This document shows, piece by piece, positions 55,566 through 64,000 of a stretch of DNA of 64,000 bases; position 1 is the stretch's first letter, and each line of letters opens with the position of its first letter. Source of the DNA: CAXXOK01 sp963663285 (lineage in GTDB: Bacteria; Bacillota; Clostridia; Christensenellales; Aristaeellaceae); the NCBI GenBank assembly GCA_963663285.2, contig CAXXNI010000002.1, positions 1,984,001 to 2,048,000 of the forward strand, in the 5' to 3' direction. Made by a program: the position numbers and the translations under genes. The notes under the pieces were generated by a model, which saw only the letters and a program-made list of their open reading frames with translations, was not told the origin of the DNA and made no database searches.

Positions 55566-56475
55566 TGTGGGCGGTACTTTTGTTAAATTTGCGGTGATGA
55601 ACGAAAACGGAGATTTTCTGCGCAAGTTCGACAAGGTACCCACCGTAAAAACATCCCAAGAGCGTTTTATGCGGATGCTGATGGACATCTACGACATGGC
55701 AAGCGCCTGCGTCCGGGAAGAGACGGGAAGCGAATTGGATGGCATCGCACTGAGCGCACCGGGATTCATCGACACCGCCAGCGGAATCATGCGGACAGGC
55801 GGCTCGATTTTCTCCATTGAAAACCTGCCGGTTGTCCTTCGCCTGCAGGAACACTGCCGTTGCGCTGTGACGGTGGAAAACGACGCAAAGTGTGCGGCGC
55901 TGGCAGAGCTTTGGAAAGGCTCGCTGGCCGGCTGCAAACTGGGCGTCGTCCTGATTATTGGTACGGCTATCGGCGGTGCGATTGTCTATGAAAACCAAGT
56001 CTTGCAGGGCGCCCATTTCATGTCCGGGGAATTCAGCTATATTATGACAAATGCCGATCAGCCCATGGAGGACAGCAAACTCCTTGCCAGGCAGGGCGGT
56101 GTGTCAGCGCTTTTAGAAATTGCGGCGGCAAAAACCGGCATGGAACCTTCTGCATTAACCAGCGAGGATATTTTCCGCGAAGCATTGGCCGGGAACGGGG
56201 TGTATTTATCCGCTTTGCAGGCATATGCAGAAAGGATCGCGGTACAGGTGCTCAATTTGCAGGCAACGCTTGACCCGGAGAAAATTGCCATTGGCGGCGG
56301 GATCAGCGAACAGCCTTTATTATTGGAGCTTCTCCGGGAGGGGATAAAACAACACAGCGCCGTCTACCCCCACAAGCTGCCCAGCCCTGTAATAGATGCA
56401 TGCCGGTACTACAACGATGCCAACCTGATCGGTGCGCTTTACCATCATTTAACGGCAACCACACAGGAAGCCTAA
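55543..56475 (+). CDS. ROK-family sugar kinase
   Basis: About 310 residues. The N-terminal phosphate loop is YLGIDVGGTFVKFAV, followed by LSAPGFIDTASG, VENDAKCAALAEL (catalytic Asp) and LGVVLIIGTAIGGAIV. The CxCGxxGCxE zinc motif of many ROK glucokinases is absent. The overlap with the 6-phospho-beta-glucosidase gene suggests it is a beta-glucoside kinase that phosphorylates an imported disaccharide (inference by analogy with BglK). Confidence 0.87.
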   Translation: MNRYLGIDVGGTFVKFAVMNENGDFLRKFDKVPTVKTSQERFMRMLMDIYDMASACVREETGSELDGIALSAPGFIDTASGIMRTGGSIFSIENLPVVLRLQEHCRCAVTVENDAKCAALAELWKGSLAGCKLGVVLIIGTAIGGAIVYENQVLQGAHFMSGEFSYIMTNADQPMEDSKLLARQGGVSALLEIAAAKTGMEPSALTSEDIFREALAGNGVYLSALQAYAERIAVQVLNLQATLDPEKIAIGGGISEQPLLLELLREGIKQHSAVYPHKLPSPVIDACRYYNDANLIGALYHHLTATTQEA

Positions 56476-56490
56476 GCAGGAGATATTACG

Positions 56491-58437
56491 ATGCAAAGAA
56501 AATATCCGAATTTGTGCAAGCCCCTTACCATTGGCAACGTCACCTTCCGCAACCGTATGTTTTCCGCGCCCATGGGCGGCACGGATATCACCAACGACGG
56601 CTGCATCGGCACAAAATCGACGGCATTTTACGAACTGCGGGCAAAGGGCGGTGCGGGCGCTGTAACGGTGAGTGAACTGATGGTGCATCCCGCCACAGAC
56701 GGCAGCCATGCCTATCATCTGGACGAAAGCATCTTAAACTCGCTTGCCTGCGCAACCTATACGGCAGATGCAATTCGACGGCATGGCGCCATCCCCAGTA
56801 TGGAGCTTTCTCATTCGGGTATGTATGCCGGAACCTATATGACCGATAAAGCCAGGCAGAAAGGGCTATGCCAGTGGAGCGCCTCCGAAAGCGTTCGCGC
56901 GGACGGCGTGGAAGTGAAGGCCCTTACACAGGATATGATTCACGAAATCACAGCCGCCTACGGGCACGCGGCGGGTCTGTGCAAGCGGGCAGGCTTTGAA
57001 ATGCTGATGATTCACGGCGGCCACGGCTGGCTTATCAACCAATTCCTGTCGCCCATGTTCAACCGCCGTACGGACGCTTACGGTGGCAGCACAGAAAACC
57101 GCTGCCGGTTTGCCTTGGAGGTCATCCAAGCCGTACGGAAGGCAGTTGGCCCCGCCTTCCCCATCGAGTTCCGTTTCAGCGGCGAGGAATGCTGCGAAGG
57201 CGGTTACGACCAGGCGGAGGGCATTCGCATCGCCCGGCTGCTGGAACCGCACATCGATATTCTGCATGTTACCGCAGGCACTTACCAGAAAACCTTTGGA
57301 ATTACCCATCCCTCTATGTTTGAGGCTCATGGGCGAAATGTTTACCTCGCCGCAGAAATGAAAAAGCATGTAAACGTGCCGGTAGCAACCATCGGCGGCT
57401 TGAACGACCCTGCGCAAATGGAGCAAATCCTTGCCGATGGGCAGGCAGACATTGTATATATGGCACGTGCGCTGCTGGCCGATCCTTTCCTGCCCAGAAA
57501 AGTAACGGAGAACCGCGACGAGGAGATTGTATATTGCCTTCGGTGTTTTGTCTGCATGGCAGAGCGCGCGGCAACAGCTACGCGGCGTTGTACCGTCAAT
57601 CCCCTGATTGGGCGTGAACTGGAGGGAGAGGAAATCCAGCCCGCTCCCATTCGTAAAAGGGTGCTGGTTGCAGGCGGCGGTCCCGGTGGTTTATATGCGG
57701 CGTATACCGCCGCCAGACGCGGGCACCGGGTCGTTCTGTACGAAAAGGAAGGGGATTTGGGCGGCATCCTGAAGGGTGAGGAGGCGCTCCCCTTCAAACA
57801 TGAAATGTATGAGCTGGCGAAAACCTACCAGCTGCTGGCGGAACGCGCAGGTGTGGAAATACATGCCGGCACCGCCGTTACACCCGCCCTTGTGGAAAGG
57901 GAAAATCCGGATGCGCTCATTATTGCCGTCGGATCAGCGCCCCTTGTACCGCCCATCCCCGGTTTGGACGGGGAAAACGTAGTGATCGTCAACGATTATT
58001 ATCAGCAAGCCGATAAAATCACCGACGATGTCGTAGTGTTCGGCGGCGGACTGGCGGGCTGCGAAATTGCTGTTCATCTCGGGCGGCAAGGCAAACGTGT
58101 TCATCTTGTGGAAATGCGAGATCTGCTTGCCCCGGACGCCAACGTGCGCCATCGTCCGCTGCTGCTTGCGGAGATTGATAAATATGTCACCGTTCATACC
58201 GGCTGCAAGGGCAAAGCCGTACGCAAAGACGGCATATTATGCGAGGACGCGGATAGGAACGAAATACTGGTTCCGGGAACAACCGTTATTTGCGCCCTTG
58301 GGCAGCGCCCCCTCGCAAATGAGGTCAACGCCCTGCGCGATACCGCACCCTTTGTGCGCGTGATCGGCGATGCTTCCCGCGTTTCCACCATTACCAACGC
58401 GGTTTATTTAGGCTATCACGCGGCGCTGGATATATAA
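56491..58437 (+). CDS. Old-Yellow-Enzyme Fe-S flavoprotein (enoate/2,4-dienoyl reductase type)
   Basis: About 648 residues. N-terminal FMN barrel (~1-340) with FRNRMFSAPMGGTDITNDG and LMIHGGHGWLINQFLSPMFN; a [4Fe-4S] segment CLRCFVCMAER with a fourth Cys in RRCTVNPLIG (~350-375); then FAD/NAD(P)H domains with VLVAGGGPGGLYAAYTAARR and VVVFGGGLAGCEIAVHLGR. Relatives reduce activated C=C bonds, including daidzein reductase of similar size. It sits 15 bases after the kinase gene, so it may reduce an aglycone released from the glycoside (inference). ATG 56491 follows AGGAGAT. Confidence 0.88.
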   Translation: MQRKYPNLCKPLTIGNVTFRNRMFSAPMGGTDITNDGCIGTKSTAFYELRAKGGAGAVTVSELMVHPATDGSHAYHLDESILNSLACATYTADAIRRHGAIPSMELSHSGMYAGTYMTDKARQKGLCQWSASESVRADGVEVKALTQDMIHEITAAYGHAAGLCKRAGFEMLMIHGGHGWLINQFLSPMFNRRTDAYGGSTENRCRFALEVIQAVRKAVGPAFPIEFRFSGEECCEGGYDQAEGIRIARLLEPHIDILHVTAGTYQKTFGITHPSMFEAHGRNVYLAAEMKKHVNVPVATIGGLNDPAQMEQILADGQADIVYMARALLADPFLPRKVTENRDEEIVYCLRCFVCMAERAATATRRCTVNPLIGRELEGEEIQPAPIRKRVLVAGGGPGGLYAAYTAARRGHRVVLYEKEGDLGGILKGEEALPFKHEMYELAKTYQLLAERAGVEIHAGTAVTPALVERENPDALIIAVGSAPLVPPIPGLDGENVVIVNDYYQQADKITDDVVVFGGGLAGCEIAVHLGRQGKRVHLVEMRDLLAPDANVRHRPLLLAEIDKYVTVHTGCKGKAVRKDGILCEDADRNEILVPGTTVICALGQRPLANEVNALRDTAPFVRVIGDASRVSTITNAVYLGYHAALDI

Positions 58438-58630
58438 CAGGAGCCGGTTTACCGGTTTCAAGCATGCGGCTTATACGCGTACACAATTGTGATTGCCCGG
58501 GGCATCCCCTTGGCACAGCGTCGGTTATCCTGCGAATAAACGCTTACGGTATCAATTCCACTGCCGCTATCGGACTGCCGCAACAGTAAGAACATGCGCT
58601 TTAGCAGGGCAAAATACTGCAAACAATAAT

Positions 58631-58663
58631 AAAAAGCAGAACTTCCAAGAAGTTCTGCTTTTT
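58631..58663. terminator. Bidirectional terminator between convergent operons
   Basis: AAAAAGCAGAACTTC (58631-58645) pairs with GAAGTTCTGCTTTTT (58649-58663), with a T-tract on both strands. Confidence 0.88.
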
Positions 58664-58721
58664 GATAGCTGTGGTCTACAGGGGTAAAACACCCGGCTTC
58701 GCTTTGGGGAAATACCCCTTT

Positions 58722-59747
58722 TTACAGCGGCTTCCCGGCCAGCACTTCCCGGTAATCCTTGAGGTTCTCCATTAACAGCTTTTGCGTTTTCAGCATATAC
58801 GGGCAGCGGCTTTCGCACTGTCCACAGTGCTGGCAGTCTTCGATCTTGTTCATTTTCGCTTGATTCTCTGCGCTCAACCATTGCTCGGTCGGTGACCGCC
58901 TTAAAAGCAGCGAAATCCGGGCACAATTGTTGATTTCGATTCCCGCCGGGCAAGGCAGGCAATATCCGCAGCCCCGGCAAAAACTGCCAGCCAGCGCGGT
59001 ACGGTCCGCCTCCATTACGGCGGTCAGTTCATCGTCCATATGCGCCGGCGTCTGGTTGAGCTGGATAAATTCGTCCAGTTCTTCTTCCCGCTGAATGCCC
59101 CAGATCGGTAGCACATTGGGGTACTGCGCCAAAAACGCATACGCCGCCCTCGCGTTAGTGATCAGCCCGCCCGAAAGAGCCTTCATCGCCAACAAGCCCA
59201 TATCCGCTTTTTCGCAGGCGCGCACAACATCAATCTCCACCTGTGTTGCCAGATAGCTGAAGGGAAACTGAAGCGTCTCATACCAGCCGCCCGCAATCGC
59301 TTCATGCGCAACGGACAGGCGGTGGTTCGTAATGCCGATATGCCGTATCTTGCCCTGTTGCTTTGCTTGCAGCATCGCCTGATACAACCCGTCCTCACCA
59401 TCCGGCACAGGGCAGAAAGCAGGATTATGGAACTGGAATAAATCCAGATAGTCTGTCCCCAGCATTTTCAGGCTGGTATCCAGCTCCTTATTAAAATCAT
59501 CCACTTTCACCGCCATCGATTTGGACGCGATAAACACCTGATCACGCATCCCCTGAAAAGCTTTGCCGATCTTCTCTTCACTGTCGGAATACCAGCGCGC
59601 GGTATCAAAAAAACGGATACCGTTATCATACGCCTTGCGCAGCAACCGGATTGCGTCCTCCATGCTTATGCGTTGGATAGGCAGCGCACCAAAGCCGTTC
59701 TTAGGCGCTACGATCTCCGTTTTGCCCAGTCGCACTTGCTCCATCAT
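58722..59747 (-). CDS. Aldo/keto reductase with C-terminal ferredoxin domain
   Basis: About 341 residues. A TIM-barrel NAD(P)H-dependent reductase (~1-250) with the catalytic Asp and Tyr in FFDTARWYSDSEEKIGKAF, Lys in IASKSM and His in FQFHNP. The C-terminus adds two Cys clusters: CRGCGYCLPCPAG and CQHCGQCESRCPY, like 4Fe-4S ferredoxin sites. This fusion is common in anaerobes. ATG 59747 follows AAAGGTGG. The last gene of the minus-strand redox operon, 163 bases after the FAD gene. Confidence 0.87.
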   Translation of the reverse strand: MMEQVRLGKTEIVAPKNGFGALPIQRISMEDAIRLLRKAYDNGIRFFDTARWYSDSEEKIGKAFQGMRDQVFIASKSMAVKVDDFNKELDTSLKMLGTDYLDLFQFHNPAFCPVPDGEDGLYQAMLQAKQQGKIRHIGITNHRLSVAHEAIAGGWYETLQFPFSYLATQVEIDVVRACEKADMGLLAMKALSGGLITNARAAYAFLAQYPNVLPIWGIQREEELDEFIQLNQTPAHMDDELTAVMEADRTALAGSFCRGCGYCLPCPAGIEINNCARISLLLRRSPTEQWLSAENQAKMNKIEDCQHCGQCESRCPYMLKTQKLLMENLKDYREVLAGKPL

Positions 59748-59910
59748 CAATTCCACCTTTCGTTTGCCGCCGCTATGCGTATCTCCCTGTAAAAAGCGGG
59801 CAGATGAAATAATCGTATCCCCTTTTTGCCCGTCCGCAGATTACGCAAGCCAAAGGCTGGTTGCGCCTGATACAGCCATATGCCGCCACATGGTCTATTC
59901 CCCTATCAGG

Positions 59911-61887
59911 CTATATGATGTTACCATTTTCGCGGTATGCGCGCCAGACGTTTTCAAAAAAATCGTCCTCATCCGGTAACTTTCGAGCCGGCCGCCAGGA
60001 AAACGTATTGCCGCCGGAAGTGTGAATTACCTCCTGTATCTGCTCTTTCCATTCATCCTGATCCAGCGTAAATGTAAACCGGTCCGGCAGCGAAGCAAAG
60101 GGCTTTGTACCGGTGTTGTCCGTATACATGGCGCTTCCGCGGCTTTTCCCGCCGCGAGCCAGATAATCATCCATCGCTGATAGATATACTTCCTGACAGA
60201 TCAGCACATCCCGCAAGCGGAATGCCTGCGCCAGATTGCCGCGTGCAGCCAGCCGTGCGTTACCGGGGAAACCCGCTAAAAGCTCCCGCGTTGCTTCCAG
60301 TCCGCCACGGATACTTTGCGCATCGCGGATGGCTCCGCCAATTTCACTCATCCGCGCCGTAGCCTTGTCCCATAACGCGCTTATTTCCTCTGTTTGCCCG
60401 CAGGTTTCACCCGCAGCGCCGCTGACGAGCGCATCCGCCATGCGCAGCATCTCCTCCACCTGCCCGGCAACCGCATTGCGGAAATCCGATTCCTCCAGCG
60501 GGTCGCCGCAACGCTTTGCCGCAATATAGCGCGCCGCACGCGTGCTTCCCACCTGCCCGGCATTCAACGCGCTACCGCCCGGCCGGTATACCCCGTGGCT
60601 TGCGGCGGCTTCGCCTGCGGTAAAGAATCCTTCCAAGTTGGTCTGCCACCAGCAGTCCACGCCCAGTCCGCCGTTGTTGTGCTGTGCGCACAGGGCAATT
60701 TCCAGCGGTTCTTTCGCCAAATCCACACCCTTGTCCCGGTAAAACGCCACGGCGGGCGTATTCATGTGCAAAAGCCGCTCGATGGGCGTACCAAAACACG
60801 CGCCCGCACTTTCCAGATACGCGCGCGCCTCCTGCGAAAGCGAGGAGAAATCCACGTCTCCTCCCCCGGGGTTTTGGCGGAAATCCAGATAGACCTTCCG
60901 CCCCTTTCCGGTTTCCAGATACACCAGCAAATCAATAATGGAGGAACCTTCCGCCACTTTGCGCACGTCAAAAGGCCACTGGTAGCCCTTTAAAAACACT
61001 TTCGTAAGCATTTCGCCCGCATCCGCAAAAAAGTCAAACAGGAATTCCTTTTCATCCCCGCCCTGCACATCGGTGGAGATAAACCGCGGCAGTACCTGCA
61101 TATAGGTGCCCGATACGTTCCACCGCGGATGCAGCGAGGCCAGCCCGTACTGCCATTCGGTCAGATTTTTTCCGGCTACGCCTGCCTCAAAGGCCAGCCC
61201 GTTTGCGCCATAATGCCCATTGGGGTAAGCGCTGTCGCGGTACATGCCCGCCGGGCCGCCGGTCGCAAAAATAACATTTTTACAATTGAACAACACAAAA
61301 GACACGCCTTCCGCGGCGGCGGTATTTAGGCACAGTAGCCCAAATACTCGCTTGCCGTCGCCCAGCACGCGCACAACCTGCATATAGTCAAAAATCCGTA
61401 TCCCTTTCGCCTGCACGGACGCTTCCAGACATTCCGTCATCTTTTTGGACGTATAGGGGCCGACGCTCGTCGCCCGCCTGCGCGGATCGTGGTCCGTCTT
61501 ATAGCCGATGTACTCTCCATACCGGTTCTGCGGAAAGGGCACGCCCAATTCCACCAGTTTTAAAAAGCACGGCGCGGAAAGGGAAGCTTCGCACAGCGCT
61601 AAATCGCCGTCCACACACTGCCCGGCAAAAAGGGTTTCCGCCATCTCCCGTACGCTGTCGGGCTCGCCGCCGGACAGTGTGAGTTTGTAATACGTTTGCT
61701 TATCACTGCCGGTATTGCGGGATGTGCCCGCTCGCACGTGATCCGTCACAATGGCAATATCGCGCTGCCCGTAGCCATGCAGCCGGTCCGCCGCGTTATA
61801 ACCCGCGGCTCCCGTACCCACAACCACAGTATTGAGCGTTACCACAGGCAGCGTGTATGCGCCCACAGAAATGCTGGTTTCCCGCAT
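59911..61887 (-). CDS. FAD-dependent oxidoreductase (fumarate reductase/aspartate oxidase superfamily)
   Basis: About 658 residues. The FAD-binding N-terminus is TVVVGTGAAGYNAADRLHGY; VIFATGGPAGMY, EWQYGLASLH and GLFTAGEAA-like GFFTAGEAAASHGV with GGSALNAGQVGSTRAARYIA follow, the layout of succinate/fumarate-type flavoproteins. No membrane segments or Tat signal. The natural substrate is unknown; its neighbours suggest a redox step in carbon degradation. ATG 61887 follows AGAGGAAG, 18 bases after the SDR gene. Confidence 0.85.
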   Translation of the reverse strand: MRETSISVGAYTLPVVTLNTVVVGTGAAGYNAADRLHGYGQRDIAIVTDHVRAGTSRNTGSDKQTYYKLTLSGGEPDSVREMAETLFAGQCVDGDLALCEASLSAPCFLKLVELGVPFPQNRYGEYIGYKTDHDPRRRATSVGPYTSKKMTECLEASVQAKGIRIFDYMQVVRVLGDGKRVFGLLCLNTAAAEGVSFVLFNCKNVIFATGGPAGMYRDSAYPNGHYGANGLAFEAGVAGKNLTEWQYGLASLHPRWNVSGTYMQVLPRFISTDVQGGDEKEFLFDFFADAGEMLTKVFLKGYQWPFDVRKVAEGSSIIDLLVYLETGKGRKVYLDFRQNPGGGDVDFSSLSQEARAYLESAGACFGTPIERLLHMNTPAVAFYRDKGVDLAKEPLEIALCAQHNNGGLGVDCWWQTNLEGFFTAGEAAASHGVYRPGGSALNAGQVGSTRAARYIAAKRCGDPLEESDFRNAVAGQVEEMLRMADALVSGAAGETCGQTEEISALWDKATARMSEIGGAIRDAQSIRGGLEATRELLAGFPGNARLAARGNLAQAFRLRDVLICQEVYLSAMDDYLARGGKSRGSAMYTDNTGTKPFASLPDRFTFTLDQDEWKEQIQEVIHTSGGNTFSWRPARKLPDEDDFFENVWRAYRENGNII

Positions 61888-61905
61888 TGGCCCGTCTTCC
61901 TCTCT

Positions 61906-62673
61906 TTACAGCCGCTTGATGTGGAAGCCGCCGTCAACATCGATATAGTTTCCGGTCGAATAGAGGAAATTATCGCTCGCCAGCGCGGATACCGCGCCCG
62001 CTACGTCCTCCGGCGTTCCCCAGCGCGCAATGGGGAAAAGGCCTTCCGCAATCAACGCATCATAGCGCGCTTTTACCGTGCTGGTCATATCCGTGGCGAT
62101 CACGCCCGGGCGCACCTCGTGCACCAGAATCCCTTCCGGGGCAAGCCGGTCGGCATACAGCGTAGTCAGCATAGACACTCCAGCCTTGGATACGCAGTAC
62201 TCACCGCGGTTGATGGAGGAAACTACCGCAGAGCAGGAGCTGATGTTGACAATTGTTCCCCTTTTTTTACCCACAGGTTCCTGCGAAATCATCTGCTTGG
62301 CCACCAGCTGCGTCAGGAACATCGTGCTTTTGGTGTTAATATCCAGCACCCTGTCCCAGCTTTCTTCCGTCATTTCCAGCAGATCGTTGCGTGTTTTGGG
62401 GCCGACGCCCGCGTTGTTCACCAGCAAATGGATTGCACCGAAGGTTTTTACGGTTTCACTCACCAACCGCTGCCGGTCCTGCGAAACCTCAATGTTTCCT
62501 TTGATATATAGCAGCCGTGCGCCCTCAGCTTCAATCTCCTGCAGGTGATCCCGGTACTCCTGTGCATCCCGCGTGGCCAAAACGGCAATATTGTATCCAT
62601 CTTTTGCGAGTTGTTTGGCAACCGCCAACCCAATGCCGCGGCTGCCGCCGGTGACGATGGCTGTCTTTTTCAT
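61906..62673 (-). CDS. Short-chain dehydrogenase/reductase
   Basis: About 255 residues, classical SDR. The cofactor loop is TGGSRGIGLAVAKQL; NNAGVG is the NAG motif; the catalytic Ser and YxxxK are in ISSCSAVVSS and YCVSKAGVSM. It oxidises or reduces an alcohol/ketone; FabG-like but without fatty-acid neighbours. Starts 17 bases after the zinc dehydrogenase gene in the same operon. Confidence 0.9.
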   Translation of the reverse strand: MKKTAIVTGGSRGIGLAVAKQLAKDGYNIAVLATRDAQEYRDHLQEIEAEGARLLYIKGNIEVSQDRQRLVSETVKTFGAIHLLVNNAGVGPKTRNDLLEMTEESWDRVLDINTKSTMFLTQLVAKQMISQEPVGKKRGTIVNISSCSAVVSSINRGEYCVSKAGVSMLTTLYADRLAPEGILVHEVRPGVIATDMTSTVKARYDALIAEGLFPIARWGTPEDVAGAVSALASDNFLYSTGNYIDVDGGFHIKRL

Positions 62674-62690
62674 GTGAAAAGTCCCCCTTG

Positions 62691-63725
62691 TTATGGTTTC
62701 AGAACTACTTTAACCGTGTTCTGGGTGCTGTCCAGCGCTGTTGCAAGCGCCTGCTGAAGCTGATCCAGCGGGAAACGGTGGGTGATTAGCTTTTCAATGC
62801 CAATTTCGCCCGCCATCTGCAAAGCGACGGGGAAGTCCCAGCAATAACCCTGCGAACCCTGAACACGTATCTCATTATTCACCAGTTTCATAACGGGAAT
62901 GGTGATTTCCGTCTGCTCGAAAATGCCGACAACCGTTGCAAGACCCTGCTTGCGCAGCATCGTCATCGCCTGTACGAACGTTTCCTGCCGGCCAACACAT
63001 TCCAGCACCTTGTCCACGCCTTTGCCGCCTGTCAGCCTGCGCACCGTCGCTTCCAGGTCGTCCCCCTTACCGGGGTTGACGGTACAGGTTGCGCCCAGCG
63101 ATTTGGCCATTTCCAGCCGGAATGCGGAAAAATCGGAAACGATCACTTCCGCCGCACCGGAACGCTTGCACAGCGCTGCCGCCAGCATGCCGATAGCGCC
63201 CGCGCCAAGCACGAGCACAGTTTCGCCCATACGAACATTCGCCCGGCGCACAGCGTGCACCGCTACAGCCAAAGGCTCGATCAGCGCGCCGGCTTCATAA
63301 CTGATGGAATCCGGCAGGGGGAATACGCTGGAAGCCTTTACCGTAATATAATCCGCCATGGCGCCATCGCCCCTGCGGTAGATAAAACTAAGCTGATCAC
63401 AGCTGCCGTACTCGCCGTGGCGGCACGCATCGCATGTGCCGCAGGCTTCGCAGGGCTCCACCGTTACCCGCTCGCCGATGTGTAAGTCTTTTACGTCGCT
63501 ACCCACCGCTACGATGTCCCCGGAAAACTCATGGCCAATCGTCGCAGGCAGGGGTACGCTGGGGTGTTTGGCTTTAAAGATATGCAAGTCACTGCCGCAA
63601 AGCGCGCTGGCTTTGATGTGTATTACCACTTCATTTTCTGCGGGCGGCGGAACGGTACGGGTAAAAAAATCGGTTTCCCCCGCTTTGACAATGCGGCCGA
63701 CACGGCTCATCATCGCTTCGCTCAT
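62691..63725 (-). CDS. Zinc-dependent medium-chain alcohol dehydrogenase
   Basis: About 344 residues. The catalytic zinc site is in LCGSDLHIF and GHEFSGDIVAVGSD; the structural zinc site has four Cys in EPCEACGTCDACRHGEYGSC; the NAD loop is VLGAGAIGMLAAAL. It resembles polyol (sorbitol, galactitol, threonine) dehydrogenases. Its ATG overlaps the stop codon of the flavin oxidoreductase upstream (63722-63725). Confidence 0.9.
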   Translation of the reverse strand: MSEAMMSRVGRIVKAGETDFFTRTVPPPAENEVVIHIKASALCGSDLHIFKAKHPSVPLPATIGHEFSGDIVAVGSDVKDLHIGERVTVEPCEACGTCDACRHGEYGSCDQLSFIYRRGDGAMADYITVKASSVFPLPDSISYEAGALIEPLAVAVHAVRRANVRMGETVLVLGAGAIGMLAAALCKRSGAAEVIVSDFSAFRLEMAKSLGATCTVNPGKGDDLEATVRRLTGGKGVDKVLECVGRQETFVQAMTMLRKQGLATVVGIFEQTEITIPVMKLVNNEIRVQGSQGYCWDFPVALQMAGEIGIEKLITHRFPLDQLQQALATALDSTQNTVKVVLKP

Positions 63726-64000
63726 TTCTTTTCCCTCGCTTCCGCTTCCTCGTGGTATTGCTTATACAAAGGAGCGTATACCTTCGCATCGCGCATCACG
63801 CATCCGGCTTTACCGTGATCGCGCATGATCTGCGTGCATTTGGAGCAGGTTGTGCAGCACTTTTTGGGGTCCATTTCGCCGCTTGTCAGAATATCACGGG
63901 GCGCATCGGGGTATGCAAAGCTGGAGCGTCCAAGCCCCATAAAGCTGCAATCCCCCGCAGCAATGTTAGCAGCACCCGCATAGGGCAGATACTGCCTAAG
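63722..64000 (-). CDS. C-terminal part of an NADH:flavin oxidoreductase, runs off the window
   Basis: The open frame continues through the window edge; about 92 residues are visible. GDCSFMGLGRSSFAYPDAPR and the cluster CCTTCSKCTQIM followed by GKAGCVMRD match the end of Old-Yellow-Enzyme proteins with a Fe-S segment. It is the most upstream visible gene of the redox operon. Confidence 0.75.
   Translation of the reverse strand, partial: LRQYLPYAGAANIAAGDCSFMGLGRSSFAYPDAPRDILTSGEMDPKKCCTTCSKCTQIMRDHGKAGCVMRDAKVYAPLYKQYHEEAEAREKK

Noticed and set aside
1..64000. CRISPR array, insertion-sequence transposase, rRNA operon
   Set aside because: No regularly spaced repeats, no DDE or HUH transposase and no rRNA sequence seen in the window.

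Overview
The window looks like a chromosomal segment of a strictly anaerobic, moderately GC-rich Firmicute of the Clostridia type, probably a gut organism. Supporting evidence: a full-length pyruvate:ferredoxin oxidoreductase, several Fe-S/flavin oxidoreductases, consensus sigma-A promoters, strong AGGAGG ribosome binding sites, Firmicute-style VanW/G5 and SH3 proteins, and CCA-encoded tRNAs. I cannot name the species.

Layout. 0-6.5 kb: clpB, rsgA, and a self-contained winged-helix regulator/MFS exporter pair. 6.6-10.4 kb (minus strand): a candidate metal (zinc) operon with a two-component permease (YcgR/YcgQ type), an SH3/peptidoglycan-binding protein and a small His/Cys membrane protein, behind one promoter with a Zur/Fur-like operator. 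10.6-24 kb: housekeeping genes (eno, fba, ttcA-like, ftsH, PHP phosphoesterase), a YibE/F membrane protein, an alkaline phosphatase with a Pho-box-like array, and two VanW proteins. 24-28.3 kb: PFOR and a tRNA-Thr/tRNA-Pro pair.

28.3-36.4 kb: an integrated island of about 8.1 kb. It is bounded by a 14-bp direct repeat that starts in the 3' end of tRNA-Pro. It carries a large serine recombinase (three frameshifts), phage-like debris, a YfhO-type membrane protein, and an AT-rich three-gene cassette with its own promoter (unknown protein, winged-helix/zinc-ribbon protein, Mrr-like PD-(D/E)xK nuclease). The cassette is the best candidate for an undescribed, possibly defensive, system. 36.4-41 kb is a decayed zone with an acetyltransferase, a surface protein and two fragments of Xre-type regulators.

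41-44 kb: metY-cysK followed by an Fe-S-type Rrf2 regulator, a sulfur assimilation unit. 44.5-58.4 kb: a long plus-strand catabolic locus with an AraC regulator, GH78 alpha-L-rhamnosidase, metallo-beta-lactamase-fold hydrolase, sugar ABC transporter, GH1 6-phospho-beta-glucosidase, ROK kinase and an Old-Yellow-Enzyme Fe-S flavoprotein. The set suggests uptake and breakdown of rhamnosylated (plant-type) glycosides, possibly with reduction of the released aglycone. 58.7-64 kb (minus strand): a second redox operon (partial Old-Yellow-Enzyme, zinc alcohol dehydrogenase, SDR, FAD reductase/oxidase, Fe-S aldo/keto reductase).

Five genes (VanW/SH3, fba, YfhO, sugar ABC ATPase, recombinase) are broken only by single-base frameshifts. 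Because fba is normally indispensable, residual sequencing or assembly error is the simplest explanation for at least some of these.
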